Origin: Clostridia bacterium | GTDB lineage: Bacteria; Bacillota; Clostridia; Christensenellales; Aristaeellaceae | NCBI GenBank assembly: GCA_016295665.1 | Contig: JAEDKS010000144.1 | Coordinates: forward strand, 1 to 5,995 | Length of the DNA stretch: 5,995 nt | Direction: 5' to 3' | Part shown: positions 1-5,995 of the stretch, piece after piece | How positions within the stretch are numbered: the stretch's first letter is position 1 | Layout of the letters: each line of letters begins with the position of its first letter | Notes under the pieces: model-generated | Databases searched by the model: none | What the model was told of the DNA's origin: nothing | Seen by the model: the letters and a program-made list of their open reading frames with translations, nothing else | Translations under genes and position numbers: made by a program

Positions 1-1438
1 TCACCTCGCAGGGGGACAGGGGCAGCGTCAGGGACAGGGCGCCGGACACGGGGGTCAGGCGGGCGGTGGTGACGGCGGGGTGCGCCGCCTGACGGAGCAG
101 GCGAAGCTGCTCATCGGACAGCGTGTCGGGCTCACCCAGGTCGTGCCAGACCTGCAGCGGGTCACCCACGCCCGTGGCGACGCGCTCCCGGACACAGGCC
201 CACTCCCCCGCCGCCCCCGGAAGGGACAGGCTCAGGGTCAGGGGCGCGGGGTGCTCCGGGTTCCCGTTCCAGGCGATGCCCTCATAGCTGCCATCCTCCC
301 GGCGGAGGAGCAGGCAGTGGTCATCCCGGTGGACGCAGGTGCCCTGCAGGCCCGAGAACCACGCGAAGGCCCACAGGGTGGGCTTGGGAATCAGGCCGTT
401 CGCCATGAGGCCGAAGCCGCCATGGAAGGGCGTGGCGGGGACGCCCTGCTCCTCGAACACGTCACCGAACGTCCAGTAGCTGTAGCTGTCCGCCACGTCA
501 CCGATGCGGCTGAGCAGCTGCGCCATCACGGCGGCGTTGTACACCGTGTCGTGGATGGGGCAGAAGGGGTTGTAGCTGGTGTTGAACTCGGTGATGTGCA
601 GCGGGATGCCCCGGAAGCGCGGGAAGCTGTCGATGATGTCCCGGGTGGTCTGCAGCTCCCGGATGGTCTCGTCCACGGGGCACATGGTGTGGTACAGGTA
701 GTTGCCCTGATGCGACGGCTGCTGGCCCATGTAGGCGTGGCGGGTCACGAAGTCCACGGGCAGGTTCCTTTCCTCGCAGAAGGTCAGGAAGTCCCGCACC
801 CACGCCTGGCTGCCGTCGCCGCCGCAGATGGCGGGGCCGCCCACCTGAAAGGCGGGGGACACGGCCTTCACGGCGCGGGAGGTGATCTCGTAGAGCCGCA
901 GGTAGGCCGGCTTGTCCGCGTGCTCCCAGAAGCCCTCCAGATTCGGCTCGTTCCACACCTCGATGGGCCAGGCGGTCACCCGATCCCCATAGCGGGAGAG
1001 CAGGTGGCGCAGGGTGGCCTGCACCAGCTGGCACCATGCGTCCTCGTCCTTGGGGGGCACGGTGTGGGCCTTCCAGTAGAACAGGGTGTGGTCGCTGCTT
1101 GCCAGCTGCTCAGGCATGAAGCCCAGCTCCAGGAAGGGCGACAGGCCGTTTGCCACGTAGGCATCCATGACCTGATCCAGATAGGTGAAGTTGTAGCGGA
1201 CGCGGGGGGTGCCGTCCCCGTCCGTGTAGGGCTGGTAGATCGCCATGTCGTCATGGAACAGGCCGTGCCCGCGGATGTGGCGGAAGCGGCACAGGGCCTG
1301 CACGGCCCGCAGCTGTTCCTGATACGCCTGCTGAAGCGCCAGCCCCATGCGGCCCGTGCCGACACAGTAGGCGGTGTGGTTCCGGAAGGGCACCGTTTGC
1401 CCGGGCTGGGGGGTGATGGTGATGTGCTCTGTGCTCAT
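1..1438 (-). CDS. xynB: GH39 beta-xylosidase (3' end cut by window edge)
   Basis: Probable retaining beta-1,4-xylosidase that releases xylose from the non-reducing end of short xylo-oligosaccharides. Seen: 479 codons are open from the ATG at 1438 to the left edge with no stop. Glu164 in the motif VWNEPN is the expected acid/base, and Glu284 in HITEFNTSYNP the expected nucleophile. These match Glu160 and Glu277/278 of the Thermoanaerobacterium and Geobacillus XynB enzymes. RGHGL (residues 56-60), VGGPAICGG (about 198-206), the stretch SYSYWTFGDVFEE and the FHGGFGL segment are also family hallmarks. A C-terminal beta-rich region follows from about residue 350. Family members have about 500 residues, so only some 20-25 residues are missing. 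There is no signal peptide, so the enzyme is probably cytosolic. The start is supported by AGGGAGG (1455-1449) ten bases upstream. The gene lies 30 bases behind the metallo-hydrolase gene and is probably co-transcribed with it. Activity on other beta-pentosides cannot be excluded. Confidence 0.93.
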   Translation of the reverse strand, partial: MSTEHITITPQPGQTVPFRNHTAYCVGTGRMGLALQQAYQEQLRAVQALCRFRHIRGHGLFHDDMAIYQPYTDGDGTPRVRYNFTYLDQVMDAYVANGLSPFLELGFMPEQLASSDHTLFYWKAHTVPPKDEDAWCQLVQATLRHLLSRYGDRVTAWPIEVWNEPNLEGFWEHADKPAYLRLYEITSRAVKAVSPAFQVGGPAICGGDGSQAWVRDFLTFCEERNLPVDFVTRHAYMGQQPSHQGNYLYHTMCPVDETIRELQTTRDIIDSFPRFRGIPLHITEFNTSYNPFCPIHDTVYNAAVMAQLLSRIGDVADSYSYWTFGDVFEEQGVPATPFHGGFGLMANGLIPKPTLWAFAWFSGLQGTCVHRDDHCLLLRREDGSYEGIAWNGNPEHPAPLTLSLSLPGAAGEWACVRERVATGVGDPLQVWHDLGEPDTLSDEQLRLLRQAAHPAVTTARLTPVSGALSLTLPLSPCEV

Positions 1439-1468
1439 GGTCTGCTTTCCTCCCTGTTTGTGCGGATT

Positions 1469-2257
1469 TCAGAGGTCTGCCTTGGCGTGGTCGAACACCA
1501 GCAGCTGACCGAGGGGCAGGTCACACTGGCGGGTGTCGATGGTCTCGTAGGGCGGGATACGCACCGGGCGGGCGGCGCGGAGGGCCTCATCGGTCAGGGC
1601 CGACAGGAAGCGTTCCATCGTCTCCCGGGGGTACAGGGCCGGCTGGTGGCTGCACAGCACCCGGGTGAAGGGCAGACTTAGCAGCCCCCGCACGTTCTCC
1701 CGGTAGGCCCGCACCCCCAGCGCCCGGGGGAAGAACACCCAGGTGCAGGGGTTCCAGTCATCGCCGGTCAGGAGCAGCGACCGCTCCGGCACCCACACCA
1801 CGCAGGAGCCCGGCGTATGCCCCGGACAGGGCAGGATGTGCGCGGTCAGGCCGCCCAGCGCCACCTGTTCTTCGCCCAGCGCGTCGGGGGTGGGCAGCGG
1901 GGCGCTCAGGTAGTCCGCCTCGTCCACGGGGACGCCGTGGGCGGCGGCGAGTGACAGGATGCGCCGCCGGGTGACAGGGCCGGTGTAGGTCACAAAGTCC
2001 GGCACGTCCTCCGGGAACATCCGCACCCGGGGGAACCAGCGGGCGCCCATGCAGTGGTCGTGGTGACCGTGGGTCAGGATGACCTCCACGGGCAGGGCCG
2101 TCAGCGTGCGCACAAAGGCCGCCACGTCCTCCATGCCGTAGCCCGTGTCCACCAGCAGCGCCGCCCGGTCGCCCACCAGCAGCGTCATGCAGACCCCCAG
2201 CGCGTCCTCGATGTGATGGACACCGGGCAGTACCTCCCTGTCCCGCAGCGTGGTCAT
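1469..2257 (-). CDS. Metallo-beta-lactamase-fold hydrolase, substrate unknown
   Basis: A 262-residue cytosolic protein of the metallo-beta-lactamase (glyoxalase II-like) superfamily. All ligands of a two-metal site are visible: His63, His65, Asp67 and His68 in THGHHDH, then His147 in CPGHTPGS, Asp166 in LLTGDDW and His204 in CSHQP. The VDTGYG turn (36-41) is typical of strand two of the fold. No signal peptide or added domain is seen. The family hydrolyses thioesters, lactones, phosphodiesters and other esters, so the fold does not give the substrate. The gene is first in an operon with the GH39 beta-xylosidase and sits opposite a GH67 alpha-glucuronidase. This suggests a sugar-related ester or lactone, but that is inference only. 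The start at 2257 is chosen because GGGGAGG lies eight bases upstream. A TTG at 2299 would add 14 residues, but it lies upstream of the predicted transcription start and has no ribosome site. The fold call is secure; the role is not. Confidence 0.9.
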   Translation of the reverse strand: MTTLRDREVLPGVHHIEDALGVCMTLLVGDRAALLVDTGYGMEDVAAFVRTLTALPVEVILTHGHHDHCMGARWFPRVRMFPEDVPDFVTYTGPVTRRRILSLAAAHGVPVDEADYLSAPLPTPDALGEEQVALGGLTAHILPCPGHTPGSCVVWVPERSLLLTGDDWNPCTWVFFPRALGVRAYRENVRGLLSLPFTRVLCSHQPALYPRETMERFLSALTDEALRAARPVRIPPYETIDTRQCDLPLGQLLVFDHAKADL

Positions 2258-2265
2258 GCGCCGCG

Positions 2266-2274
2266 CCTCCCCTC
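2266..2274 (-). promoter_or_regulatory. Ribosome binding site that fixes the metallo-hydrolase start
   Basis: On the minus strand GAGGGGAGG ends eight bases before the ATG at 2257. It selects this ATG over the in-frame TTG at 2299. Confidence 0.8.
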
Positions 2275-2290
2275 GTGCAGTCTGCCTTTT

Positions 2291-2318
2291 ATTATACAAC
2301 AGATTATGCGCCTGTCCT
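2291..2318 (-). promoter_or_regulatory. Sigma-A-type promoter of the metallo-hydrolase/GH39 operon
   Basis: Reading the minus strand, the -35 hexamer AGGACA (2318-2313, four of six consensus bases) is followed by a 16-base spacer and a perfect -10 hexamer TATAAT (2296-2291). Transcription would start near 2284, giving a leader of about 27 bases that just contains the ribosome site. The AT-rich run stands out sharply from the GC-rich surroundings. The -35 is weak, so an activator may be involved, though none is seen. Confidence 0.7.
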
Positions 2319-2330
2319 ACGCAGATTTGG

Positions 2331-2372
2331 CGAAAATTTCACGAAAAAAAACGCGATTCCCGCATATTTTCC
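2331..2372. promoter_or_regulatory. AT-rich block between the two divergent promoters
   Basis: This stretch holds an imperfect palindrome GAAAATTTC (2332-2340), an eight-A tract (2344-2351) and CATATTTTCC (2363-2372). CGAAAA occurs twice, at 2331 and 2342, 11 bases apart, about one helical turn. It lies upstream of both -35 elements. It could serve as an UP-like element, a bend or a binding site for a shared regulator. None of these is proven by the sequence. Confidence 0.4.
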
Positions 2373-2379
2373 AGCCCCC

Positions 2380-2408
2380 TTGACTTTCCCCCGCCGGCGT
2401 GGTATAGC
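2380..2408 (+). promoter_or_regulatory. Sigma-A-type promoter of the GH67 gene
   Basis: TTGACT (2380-2385) and TATAGC (2403-2408) are separated by exactly 17 bases. The -35 matches five of six consensus bases and the -10 four of six. The expected start near 2415 gives a leader of about 59 bases before the ATG at 2474. The -10 element lies inside the palindrome at 2401-2414. Confidence 0.75.
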
Positions 2409-2414
2409 TATACC
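2401..2414. promoter_or_regulatory. Perfect 14-bp palindrome over the GH67 -10 element, candidate repressor operator
   Basis: GGTATAGCTATACC is its own reverse complement. It covers the -10 hexamer and ends at about the transcription start. A repressor bound here would block RNA polymerase, as expected for a substrate-induced glycosidase gene. The GGTAT/ATACC arms resemble those of several GntR-family operators, including UxuR/ExuR-type sites of hexuronate genes, but the spacing differs. The regulator's family is therefore not settled, and no regulator gene lies in the window. Confidence 0.55.
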
Positions 2415-2473
2415 TGCGGGGCCCCGTGGCCCGCCCATGAAGGCTGCCGTGGCAGCGGAAAGGAACCACTCTC

Positions 2474-4327
2474 ATGACCATGAAGCATACAGAAAAACGC
2501 CTGTCCTGGCTCTCCTGCCTGCCCGGGGACGTGCCGGACGGGCTGCGCACCCCCCTGGACGCCGCGTGGACGGAAATCGCCGGCGCCACCTGCGTCAAGG
2601 ACACCAGCCGCATCACCCTCTGCCCCCGGGAGGACATGGGCGACAGCTGGGAGATTGCGAAGGACGGGGCCGACATCACCATCACCGGCGGGCCCACCGG
2701 CATTCTCTACGGCGCGTACGGGCTCATTCTGGCCCTCGCCGCCGGGGAGCCGCTGCCCCAGGGGCGGCAGACGCCCCGGTACGCCCTGCGCATGCTCAAC
2801 TGCTGGGACAACGCCGACGGCACCATCGAGCGCGGCTATTCGGGCCGCTCCCTGTGGTTCGAGGGCGGCAGGCTGAGCTGGGATAAGCAGCGCATCCGGC
2901 AGGTGGGCCGCATGCTGGCCTCCGTGGGGCTGAACGTGCTGGTCATCAACAACGTCAACGTCCGGGAGCCCGCGCAGGAGCTCATCGAGGACTGGCTGCC
3001 CCAGCTGGCGGAGCTGGCGGCGGAGCTGCGGCCCTTCGGCGTGCGGCTCATGCTGTCCGTGGACTACTCCCAGCCCATGCGCCACGGCATCCCCACCGCC
3101 GACCCGCTGGATGAGGCGGTGCAGCAGTGGTGGAAGGACACCGCCAAGCGCGTCTGGCGGGCCGTGCCCGACCTGGCGGGCTTCCTGGTCAAGGCGGACA
3201 GCGAACACCGCCCCGGCCCCTTCACCTACGGGCGCAACCACGCCGAGGGCGCCAACATGCTGGCCCGGGCCATCCGCCCCTTCGGCGGCATGCTGGTGTG
3301 GCGCTGCTTCGTGTACAACTGCCAGCAGGACTGGCGCGACACCACCACCGACCGGCCCATGGCGGCCTACCAGCACTACGTGTGGCTGGACGGGCAGTTC
3401 GATGACAACGTGATTCTGCAGGTCAAGAACGGCCCCTTCGACTTTCAGGTGCGGGAGCCCCTGTCCCCCACGCTCCTCGCCATGCGCAAGACCAACCTGG
3501 CCATCGAGTTCCAGCTGGCCCAGGAGTACACCGGACAGCAGATCGACCTGTTCGCCATGGCCCCCCTGTTCGAGGAGACCCTGCGGCAGATGGGGCCGGA
3601 GCGCGTGATGTCCATCGCGGCGGTCAGCAACCTGGGCCGGGACGCCTGCTACACCGGGCATCCCTTCGCGGCGGCGAACCTGTTCTGCTACGGGCTGGCG
3701 GCGTGGAACCCGGAGGTGTCCGCCGAGGCCGCCCTGCGCCGCTGGGCCCGCCTGACCTACCACCTGCCCGAGATGCAGGAGACCGCCCTGACCCAGCTGC
3801 TCCTGAACAGCCGCGAAATCTACGAGCAGTACACTGCTCCGCTGGGCCTGGGCTGGATGGTGACCCCCAACCAGCACTATGGCCCCAACCCCGGCGGCTA
3901 CGAGTACCAGGCCTGGGGCACCTACCACAAGGCCAACCGGGACGCGGTGGGCATCGACCGCACCCAGAAGGGCACCGGCTACACCCTGCAGTACCCCGAG
4001 CCCCTGCGCAGCCTGTACGAAAATCTGGACACCTGCCCGGACAACCTGCTGCTGTTCTTCCACCGCCTGCCCTACGACTACCGGATGCGGGACGGGCGTA
4101 CGCTGATTCAGCGCATCTACGACGACCACTTCGAGGGCTACGACCGGGCCGAGGCCATGGCCCGTACCCTCGCCAGCCTGGACATCCCCGACCCCGACCG
4201 CACCGAAGCGCTGGCCCGCGTGGCCCTGCAGCTCCGCAACGCAAGGGAGTGGCGGGACGTGATCAACACGTTCTTCTACCGCTTCTCCGGCGTGAAGGAC
4301 GAGCACGGGCGCACCATCTACGACTGA
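2474..4327 (+). CDS. aguA: GH67 alpha-glucuronidase
   Basis: An inverting alpha-glucuronidase of 617 residues that removes (4-O-methyl-)D-glucuronic acid from the non-reducing-end xylose of short aldouronic acids. Seen: an N-terminal domain (about 1-100) with the GILYGAYGL segment (77-85). A central barrel carries Glu244 in KADSEHRPGP, the expected general acid, then Asp323 in NGPFDFQ and Glu351 in QEYTGQ, the expected base pair. Spacings of 79 and 28 residues equal those of Glu285, Asp364 and Glu392 in Geobacillus AguA. TGHPFAAANLF (394-404) and WNPEVSAE (411-418) are conserved family segments. The protein is about 60 residues shorter than Geobacillus AguA, roughly 40 before the catalytic acid and 20 at the C-terminus. 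No signal peptide is present, so it should act in the cytosol on imported oligosaccharides. AAGGA (2460-2464) lies nine bases before the ATG; a second in-frame ATG at 2480 is less well placed. Transcription is single-gene: own promoter in front, terminator behind. Confidence 0.96.
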   Translation: MTMKHTEKRLSWLSCLPGDVPDGLRTPLDAAWTEIAGATCVKDTSRITLCPREDMGDSWEIAKDGADITITGGPTGILYGAYGLILALAAGEPLPQGRQTPRYALRMLNCWDNADGTIERGYSGRSLWFEGGRLSWDKQRIRQVGRMLASVGLNVLVINNVNVREPAQELIEDWLPQLAELAAELRPFGVRLMLSVDYSQPMRHGIPTADPLDEAVQQWWKDTAKRVWRAVPDLAGFLVKADSEHRPGPFTYGRNHAEGANMLARAIRPFGGMLVWRCFVYNCQQDWRDTTTDRPMAAYQHYVWLDGQFDDNVILQVKNGPFDFQVREPLSPTLLAMRKTNLAIEFQLAQEYTGQQIDLFAMAPLFEETLRQMGPERVMSIAAVSNLGRDACYTGHPFAAANLFCYGLAAWNPEVSAEAALRRWARLTYHLPEMQETALTQLLLNSREIYEQYTAPLGLGWMVTPNQHYGPNPGGYEYQAWGTYHKANRDAVGIDRTQKGTGYTLQYPEPLRSLYENLDTCPDNLLLFFHRLPYDYRMRDGRTLIQRIYDDHFEGYDRAEAMARTLASLDIPDPDRTEALARVALQLRNAREWRDVINTFFYRFSGVKDEHGRTIYD

Positions 4328-4345
4328 TGCCGCACACTTCAAACG

Positions 4346-4374
4346 CCCCCGGCCCATGGCAGGTCGGGGGTTTT
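4346..4374 (+). terminator. Rho-independent terminator after the GH67 gene
   Basis: The arm CCCCCGGCC (4346-4354) pairs with GGTCGGGGG (4362-4370) as nine base pairs including one G-U, around a seven-base loop, and is followed by TTTT (4371-4374). It begins 18 bases after the GH67 stop. Convergent ger transcription also ends here, but on that strand the hairpin is followed only by CGTTTG, so it is a weak terminator in that direction. Confidence 0.8.
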
Positions 4375-4384
4375 GGTATGCGCT

Positions 4385-5377
4385 TCATGGGCCCGCCACG
4401 GTGACGCTGACCCGCCACGGAAGGGTGGGATAGCGGGCGGGCCAGTCCATCGCGGCCCACGCCGCCTCGTCCGGGCACTGGCGGATGGCCTCCCGGGCCA
4501 GCCCCAGCGCGTCACAGCCCGATGACGACAGGGTGCGGGACAGGCGGAACACCGCCTCGGTCACCGCCGCCTGGGCGCCCTCCGGGGTCAGGGCGGTGGC
4601 CCCGTGGCGCAGGCGAAGGCGCACGGTGGCCCAGCCGTCCTCGCAGGTGACCCGCACGGCGGCGTTCGTCAGCGTCACGGGGCCCTCCGGCAGGGTCAGA
4701 ACGCCCTTGCGGAACGTGCCCGACAGCAGGGACAGCAGCTGGGTCTCGGGGCCGGAGAGGCGGGCGGTGGCGCGGCCCTCGGCGTTCAGGAGCCACGCGC
4801 CCTCCAGCTGGGGGGTGCCGCCGCCCTCCGGGAGCGTCAGGGCCGCTGCCACGGCACAGGCACGGGTGCCCAGCCGGCCCGCGTCCCCGGCGGTGGCATC
4901 GGGAATCAGGCCCAGGGCCCGCCGGGCGTCCAGCAGCGCGTCCAGCGACTTGCTCAGGCGGGTGCCGGTGGGGGGTGCCATGGCATCGCAGACGGCGCGG
5001 GGCGAAGCCTCCGTGAGGCAGAGCGCGGCCTCGTAGCGGAAGTCGGCGCGGCCCAGAAGCAGGGTCAGAGCGGGGGTCAGGTGCCCCTCCCTTGCCAGCG
5101 TCTCCCCGAAGGTGACCAGGCGCAGCTGGCTGTAGTCCAGCCGCATGGGCGCCCGCCCGTCCAGCGACGCCAGGGCCGCCTGCAGCGTGTCGCCCTCGCC
5201 CGTCAGGGTCAGGTAGCTGCCCGCCTCCTGATAGCCCGGCACCCGGGCGCACACAGAAAACAGACCGTTGTTCACATCAGCGCTCAGCACCAGCGCAAAG
5301 CAGCGCTCCTCGCCGGGGAGCACCCCGCAGCCCGTGCAGAGCAGCAGCGCCGCCATCATCGCCAGCAGCCGTCTCAT
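4385..5377 (-). CDS. gerAC: Ger(x)C-family spore germination lipoprotein
   Basis: C subunit of a GerA-type germinant receptor, expected to be lipid-anchored on the outer face of the spore inner membrane. Length is 330 residues, short for a family usually near 360-400. Seen: a signal peptide with Arg2 and Arg3, a hydrophobic core (4-13) and Cys17 in LLLCTGC as the likely lipidated cysteine. The residue at -3 is Cys14, not the usual Leu. Residues about 60-125 (GEGDTLQAALASLDG, then LDYSQLRLVTFGETLAREG) match the family N-terminal region, in which a conserved 'GETLAREG' follows the predicted beta strand. Residues about 190-328 match the C-terminal GerAC domain, with GAWLLNAEGRATARLSGPE, a conserved TFRKGVLTLP and the final W-x-(5)-P-x-LPWRVSVTV segment. 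The start at 5377 has GGAGGGAGG (5394-5386) eight bases upstream and overlaps the GerAB stop as ATGA, implying translational coupling. An upstream in-frame extension to 5668 is antisense-like low-complexity sequence and is rejected. The ligand cannot be inferred. Confidence 0.9.
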   Translation of the reverse strand: MRRLLAMMAALLLCTGCGVLPGEERCFALVLSADVNNGLFSVCARVPGYQEAGSYLTLTGEGDTLQAALASLDGRAPMRLDYSQLRLVTFGETLAREGHLTPALTLLLGRADFRYEAALCLTEASPRAVCDAMAPPTGTRLSKSLDALLDARRALGLIPDATAGDAGRLGTRACAVAAALTLPEGGGTPQLEGAWLLNAEGRATARLSGPETQLLSLLSGTFRKGVLTLPEGPVTLTNAAVRVTCEDGWATVRLRLRHGATALTPEGAQAAVTEAVFRLSRTLSSSGCDALGLAREAIRQCPDEAAWAAMDWPARYPTLPWRVSVTVAGP

Positions 5378-5995
5378 GCCCTTCGCCTCCCTCCGCTGAC
5401 CAGATACGCCGCCCAGAGCAGCCCGGTCATCGCCGCCGCCGCCCCCAGCAGCCAGGGCTGCACCGCACCAAAAACCGACCAGAGTATCTCCGCGGGCACC
5501 AGCTGCGTAAGAAGCAGCGCAGCCAGCAGCGCCCGGGCCAGCCACTTTTCCGCCGCGCCCCGCAGCCCGGACAGGGCCGACGCGGTGTGCACCAGCCCCG
5601 CCACGGACAGGAACAGCCCCAGCATCAGCAGGCAGAGCGTCAGCGTGCGCACCGCCGGGTGCAGCCACCGAACCGGCAGCAGCAGCGCCTCGGGCAGGGA
5701 CGCGCAGGCCGTGAGCACCTCATGGGGCACGGCGAGCACCAGCAGCACCGGCGCCGCCACGAGCGCCACCAGCGGCAGCGGCAATTCCCGACGATGGTCG
5801 GTTTTCTCCCGGACGGGGGCGGTCACCGTCAGCAGCGTCAGGGGCCAGGACAGGCCCAGCCCCGCCTGCGCGGCCTGACGCAGGTTGGGCGCGCCGCCGC
5901 CCAGCGGGGGCCACAGGCCGTCCACATGCGCTCCGGTCAGGGTGTCCGCCGCCCAGAGGGCCGCGATCCCCAGCAGCACGCCCCGCAGCAGGTGC
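5374..5995 (-). CDS. gerAB: GerAB-type spore germination permease (5' part outside window)
   Basis: C-terminal 206 residues of a multi-pass membrane protein of the amino acid/polyamine/organocation superfamily, the B subunit of a germinant receptor. The frame is open to the right edge, so the GTG at 5979 is not taken as the start. Full family members have about 365 residues and ten membrane segments. In the visible part, hydrophobic segments lie at about residues 5-18, 41-60, 72-92, 113-138, 150-168 and 178-200. The segment GLWPPLGGGAPNLRQAAQAG (27-46) matches the family pattern of a proline/glycine loop before a membrane helix (compare LLPEGIKPILKGA-type sequences). The tail ends in GGRRRA, fitting the positive-inside rule. 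Usual gene order is A-B-C, so a gerAA gene probably lies further right. Sequence similarity is recognisable but divergent, so the assignment rests partly on the adjacent Ger(x)C gene. Confidence 0.8.
   Translation of the reverse strand, partial: HLLRGVLLGIAALWAADTLTGAHVDGLWPPLGGGAPNLRQAAQAGLGLSWPLTLLTVTAPVREKTDHRRELPLPLVALVAAPVLLVLAVPHEVLTACASLPEALLLPVRWLHPAVRTLTLCLLMLGLFLSVAGLVHTASALSGLRGAAEKWLARALLAALLLTQLVPAEILWSVFGAVQPWLLGAAAAMTGLLWAAYLVSGGRRRA

Noticed and set aside
80..1681. Long open frame on the plus strand (533 codons) opposite the GH39 gene
   Set aside because: It runs antisense to GH39 and into the metallo-hydrolase gene. Its translation is low-complexity, rich in Gly, Ala, Val, His and Gln, as expected from the complement of GC-rich coding DNA. 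It has no ribosome site or recognisable domain.
2258..2473. Catabolite-response element or riboswitch in the divergent intergenic region
   Set aside because: I looked for a TGWAANCGNTNWCA-like site and for known riboswitch cores and saw no convincing match. The leaders are too short (about 27 and 59 bases) for most riboswitches.
2408..4357. Long open frame on the minus strand (649 codons) opposite the GH67 gene
   Set aside because: It is a mirror of GH67 codons in a GC-rich genome. The composition is biased, no motif is recognisable, and it would run through the terminator and the GH67 promoter region. GH67 has complete catalytic motifs on the other strand.
5378..5668. In-frame upstream extension of the Ger(x)C gene by 97 codons
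   Set aside because: It overlaps the GerAB coding frame, has Gly/Ala-rich shadow composition, and would bury the lipoprotein signal peptide. The ATG at 5377 has a strong ribosome site.
4604..5878. Plus-strand open frame of 424 codons opposite the ger genes
   Set aside because: Its composition is antisense-like, it has no domain, and it covers two recognisable genes on the minus strand.
1..5995. CRISPR arrays, insertion sequences, tRNA or rRNA genes
   Set aside because: No regularly spaced repeats, transposase motifs, terminal inverted repeats or RNA-gene signatures were seen; nearly all bases are explained by five genes and one intergenic region.

Overview
The window looks like chromosomal DNA of a GC-rich (by eye about two thirds G+C), endospore-forming member of the Bacillota, most likely a plant-fibre-degrading Clostridia lineage. 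The Ger(x)C and GerAB germination genes point to a spore former. The glycoside hydrolases resemble the intracellular xylan-utilisation enzymes of Geobacillus, Paenibacillus and Thermoanaerobacterium. Genus cannot be decided from this sequence.

Layout: (1) bases 1-2257, minus strand, a two-gene operon: a metallo-beta-lactamase-fold hydrolase (2257-1469), then, 30 bases downstream, a GH39 beta-xylosidase (1438 to beyond the left edge). (2) Bases 2258-2473 form an AT-rich divergent control region with one recognisable sigma-A-type promoter on each strand. A perfect 14-bp palindrome lies over the -10 element of the plus-strand promoter. (3) Bases 2474-4327, plus strand, a GH67 alpha-glucuronidase followed by a rho-independent terminator. 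(4) Bases 4385-5995, minus strand, convergent with the GH67 gene: the 3' half of a GerAB-type germinant-receptor permease gene and a complete Ger(x)C lipoprotein gene, joined by an ATGA overlap.

How the genes fit together: the GH67 enzyme removes (4-O-methyl)glucuronic acid from short aldouronic acids, and the GH39 enzyme splits the remaining xylo-oligosaccharides to xylose. Neither has a signal peptide, so both probably act in the cytoplasm on imported oligosaccharides. Their divergent promoters share one control region, which suggests a common regulon. The role of the metallo-hydrolase in front of the xylosidase is unknown and is the main biochemical question here. The ger genes form a separate, unrelated operon whose upstream part (rest of gerAB, probably gerAA) lies beyond the right edge. 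I found no RNA genes, mobile elements, CRISPR arrays or long repeats. No clearly new biological system is visible; the best leads are the palindromic operator and the orphan metallo-hydrolase.
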